Below are positions 61,750 through 64,000 of a DNA stretch of 64,000 nucleotides, one piece after another. Location of the stretch: positions 310,001 through 374,000 of the forward strand of contig JACQYI010000078.1 of assembly GCA_016208305.1 (NCBI GenBank). Direction: 5' to 3'. The stretch's first letter is position 1. Every line of letters starts with the position of its first letter. A program made the translations under genes and the position numbers. The notes under the pieces are model-generated. The model saw only the letters and a program-made list of their open reading frames with translations, was not told where the DNA came from and ran no database searches. Origin of the DNA: Oscillatoriophycideae cyanobacterium NC_groundwater_1537_Pr4_S-0.65um_50_18 (GTDB taxonomy: Bacteria > Cyanobacteriota > Cyanobacteriia > Elainellales > Elainellaceae).

Positions 61750-64000
61750 ATGACATCCAATCATTTCGGCACTACTTTGTTGGTTGTAGATCCTACTGTG
61801 AGTAGCTATCAGACCCTCAGTAGTAGCGTTAATCCTCAAACTCACGTCGCTATCCTTAGCCCAGATCAAGATGGGATTGCTCAAATTAGCGCTATCCTGG
61901 CTCAGCACAGCGATATTGAAAGTTTACATATCCTTTCTCATGGTGAGGCGGGACAGCTTCAACTGGGTTCTAGCTACCTCACCTGGCAATCTCTTGAAGG
62001 TTACGCCAGCCAAATCCAGGGTTGGGCTAATGCCCTCGCAAGTGGTGCAGAAATTTTGCTCTATGGATGTCGGGTGGCCGCAGGGGCGATCGGTCAGCGG
62101 TTTGTCCAAAAAATGAGTCAATTGACCCAGGCCAATGTCGCTGCATCTGCCCATCTGACGGGTCATTCTGCTCTAGGTGGCGATTGGCGGCTTGAGTTCA
62201 CCACCGGGCCAATTCAAAGCCCGCTCGCTTTCTCTGCTGAGGCGATCGCCTCCTACCCAGGCGTCCTCGTCGTCACCATTAACGAAACTTTTGCGCAAGG
62301 CGATGTTACGGTAACACCTTGGCTATTTGGCGTTGACTCTTCGGCGACAGGTCAAGATCAACCTTATCTCACGGCCAGAACGACACAAGCAGCATCACCC
62401 AATGGGCTTCAGGGCAATCCGCCTGGAAGCACCCCAGATGCAGTAGGAGATGGCACCCTGAGGTTAACCAGTGCCAAAACTGACCAAGCTGCCTTTGTCG
62501 TCTACAATGCGCCAGTCCAAGCAACGGGTGGACTGCAAATCAGATTTGACTTCTTTTCCTATGGGGGAACTGGCGCAGACGGCATCACCTTTTTCTTGAT
62601 CGATGGAGCGGCTTCGCCCAGGGCAGGAGGCGCGTTTGGAGGCTCCATTGGCTATGCTCAAAGAACTACTCCCATAACGGTTGCTGGGATTGAGGGCGGC
62701 TATTTAGGTCTTGCTTTTGATGAATTTGGCAACTTTTCTAGCCCCACAGAAGGGCGGATTGGTGGCCCCGGAAGGACTCCTGATTCCGTTGCTGTCAGGG
62801 GCAGCGCCGCCAATGGCTACAACTACCTGACAGGTACCGGCACACTCCCCTACAGTATTGATAATCCGGGTGCAGCAGCCACTCGCGAGAACTCTAAACG
62901 CACGGCTCAAATTGACCTGACGGCAGCTGGAGTGTTGACAGTGCAGGTCGATGGCAATGGCGATGGTGATTTTGCCGATGCTGGCGAGCAGGTGATCACC
63001 AACTTTGATGTGGCTGCGGTCAATGGCGCACTGCCCACCACCTTCAAATTTGGGTTTGCCAGTGGTACAGGCAGCCAAACTAATATTCATGAAATTCGCA
63101 ACCTGATCATTGATCCGAATCTCGAACCCGAAACAACAGCGACTTCAGTGCAAGTTGCGAAAGGAGCTACGACAGTCCTGACGGGTTTGTCAGCTGTTGA
63201 TCCTGATGGCACGATCGCCACTTACACAATTACAACTTTGCCGGGTGCCGATGCCGGGATTCTGTTTTTGGGCAATCCTGCCGCAGGCGGAACGCCCGTT
63301 ACCGCAGGCCAGGTTCTTCAGCCTAACCAAGTCTCACAGCTGTTCTTTCAGGCATCCCCTAACTTTGTCAGCGGCAGCTTTGCCTATACCGCTACAGATA
63401 ATCGGGGCGGAAGTGACCGAACGCCTGCCACAGTCTCTCTAACGCTTCCGGGCGCCAATCAACTACCCGTGGCGGGCAATGGCAGTGTTGATCAGATATC
63501 TCCCAACATCCCTAAACGCGTGACTGGGCTGACGGCTACTGATGCTGATGGCACGATCGCCTCCTTCACCATCCTCACCGTACCCGATGCTGCCAACGGC
63601 ACCCTCTTTCTGGGCAATCCAACGACAGGGGGTACAGCTATCCAGGCTGGGCAGCAGTTGACTCCAGCGCAGGTCAACCGGATCTTTTTCCAAGCCACAG
63701 ATACCTTCAATATTGCGACTTTTACCTACACTGCTACAGATAACTTGGGTGCCAGTGACCTCACGCCAGCCACCATCACCCTAAGAGGCGTTCGTAACGC
63801 TCCTGAGTTTGATGATTGCATCAAAGGACGCACGCTCAGAGGAAATAGCTCAGGGCAGACTTTGCTCGGCGGCAATCGGGCAAATCGCATCGTTGGTTTT
63901 GCAGGTAACGATCGCATCAGAGGTCGAGCTTGTGGCGATCGCATCGATGGGGGTCGGGGTAGCGATCGGATCTCAGGGGGCAATGATAATGACACCATTC
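61750..64000 (+). CDS. DUF4347 surface protein with L-type lectin domain, C-terminus beyond window
   Basis: The frame runs from an ATG at 61750 to the window edge (750 codons, no stop). DUF4347 is at about 5-170 with SLHILSHGEAGQLQLG and ILLYGCRVAAGAIG. An L-type (legume-like) lectin domain follows at about 175-455: QIRFDFFSYGGTGADGITFFL and GGYLGLAFDEFGNFSS give the sugar-binding Asp and Asn pattern. Then come two cadherin-like beta domains (starting about 470 and 575) and the start of RTX repeats (GGNRANRIVGFAGNDRIRG) at about 700. No signal peptide. The RTX start and gene order imply type I export; the rest of the C-terminus is not visible. Confidence 0.87.
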   Translation, partial: MTSNHFGTTLLVVDPTVSSYQTLSSSVNPQTHVAILSPDQDGIAQISAILAQHSDIESLHILSHGEAGQLQLGSSYLTWQSLEGYASQIQGWANALASGAEILLYGCRVAAGAIGQRFVQKMSQLTQANVAASAHLTGHSALGGDWRLEFTTGPIQSPLAFSAEAIASYPGVLVVTINETFAQGDVTVTPWLFGVDSSATGQDQPYLTARTTQAASPNGLQGNPPGSTPDAVGDGTLRLTSAKTDQAAFVVYNAPVQATGGLQIRFDFFSYGGTGADGITFFLIDGAASPRAGGAFGGSIGYAQRTTPITVAGIEGGYLGLAFDEFGNFSSPTEGRIGGPGRTPDSVAVRGSAANGYNYLTGTGTLPYSIDNPGAAATRENSKRTAQIDLTAAGVLTVQVDGNGDGDFADAGEQVITNFDVAAVNGALPTTFKFGFASGTGSQTNIHEIRNLIIDPNLEPETTATSVQVAKGATTVLTGLSAVDPDGTIATYTITTLPGADAGILFLGNPAAGGTPVTAGQVLQPNQVSQLFFQASPNFVSGSFAYTATDNRGGSDRTPATVSLTLPGANQLPVAGNGSVDQISPNIPKRVTGLTATDADGTIASFTILTVPDAANGTLFLGNPTTGGTAIQAGQQLTPAQVNRIFFQATDTFNIATFTYTATDNLGASDLTPATITLRGVRNAPEFDDCIKGRTLRGNSSGQTLLGGNRANRIVGFAGNDRIRGRACGDRIDGGRGSDRISGGNDNDTI

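Noticed and set aside
1-64000. tRNA, rRNA, type I secretion genes and integron integrase
   Set aside because: I looked for cloverleaf-type repeats, ABC/HlyD-type exporters and tyrosine recombinases in all gaps and frames and found none in this window.

Overview
The window is a chromosomal segment of a cyanobacterium. The octamer GCGATCGC (HIP1) recurs throughout genes and gaps. The gene set includes a phycobiliprotein lyase of the CpcS/CpeS family, the circadian kinase SasA with its KaiB-like sensor, a RexT-like ArsR regulator divergent from an A2-type thioredoxin, and a three-part Ser/Thr kinase–ATPase–histidine kinase. The large RTX surface proteins suggest a filamentous or biofilm-forming lineage (Leptolyngbya/Oscillatoriales-like), but no species can be named from sequence alone.

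Layout. Positions 1-19,400 are mostly core genes: an M20 amidohydrolase (cut by the left edge), the ArsR/thioredoxin pair, an old yellow enzyme, rsmH, a bilin lyase, a pentapeptide-repeat protein, a Bax1-like nuclease coupled to a GT4 glycosyltransferase, sasA, aroA, a 2Fe-2S protein, a small RTX protein, a GT39-type membrane glycosyltransferase, and hemD-coaE. Positions 19,400-30,200 are accessory: a TetR regulator with an IS1-type zinc ribbon at its C-terminus divergent from a Rieske oxygenase, a protein with two Tudor-like domains, an APH-like kinase and a VOC gene that look like mobile gene cassettes with attC-like ends, a 41-bp tandem repeat, a collapsed surface-protein gene, a DUF4347/FG-GAP/RTX protein, and a decayed IS1-family element. 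Positions 30,200-41,800 hold ilvH, a 3004-residue RTX adhesin and tldD. Positions 41,800-56,200 hold signalling and glycogen genes: the giant kinase, a small palindromic insertion with a 9-bp target duplication, glgX, a GAF-GAF adenylate cyclase, an M23 peptidase and a CBS/histidine kinase. Positions 56,800-64,000 hold two more DUF4347 surface proteins, the last cut by the right edge.

The most striking theme is the set of calcium-binding surface proteins (five genes plus one relic). None has an N-terminal signal peptide, and four carry C-terminal RTX repeats in the part that can be seen, as expected for type I secretion; no type I exporter lies in the window. Three share an N-terminal DUF4347 domain that keeps a His-Gly and a downstream Cys in the order seen in caspase-like (clan CD) peptidases, followed by a different stalk in each: FG-GAP propeller and cadherin repeats, beta-helix and Ig-like repeats, or an L-type lectin. 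A proteolytic or self-processing head on exchangeable adhesive bodies is an inference.

A second theme is small-scale DNA mobility: cassette-like attC sites without an integrase, an IS1 relic and a miniature element with a perfect 9-bp target duplication. More than ten tandem duplications of 10-16 bp also lie at gene ends and in gaps.
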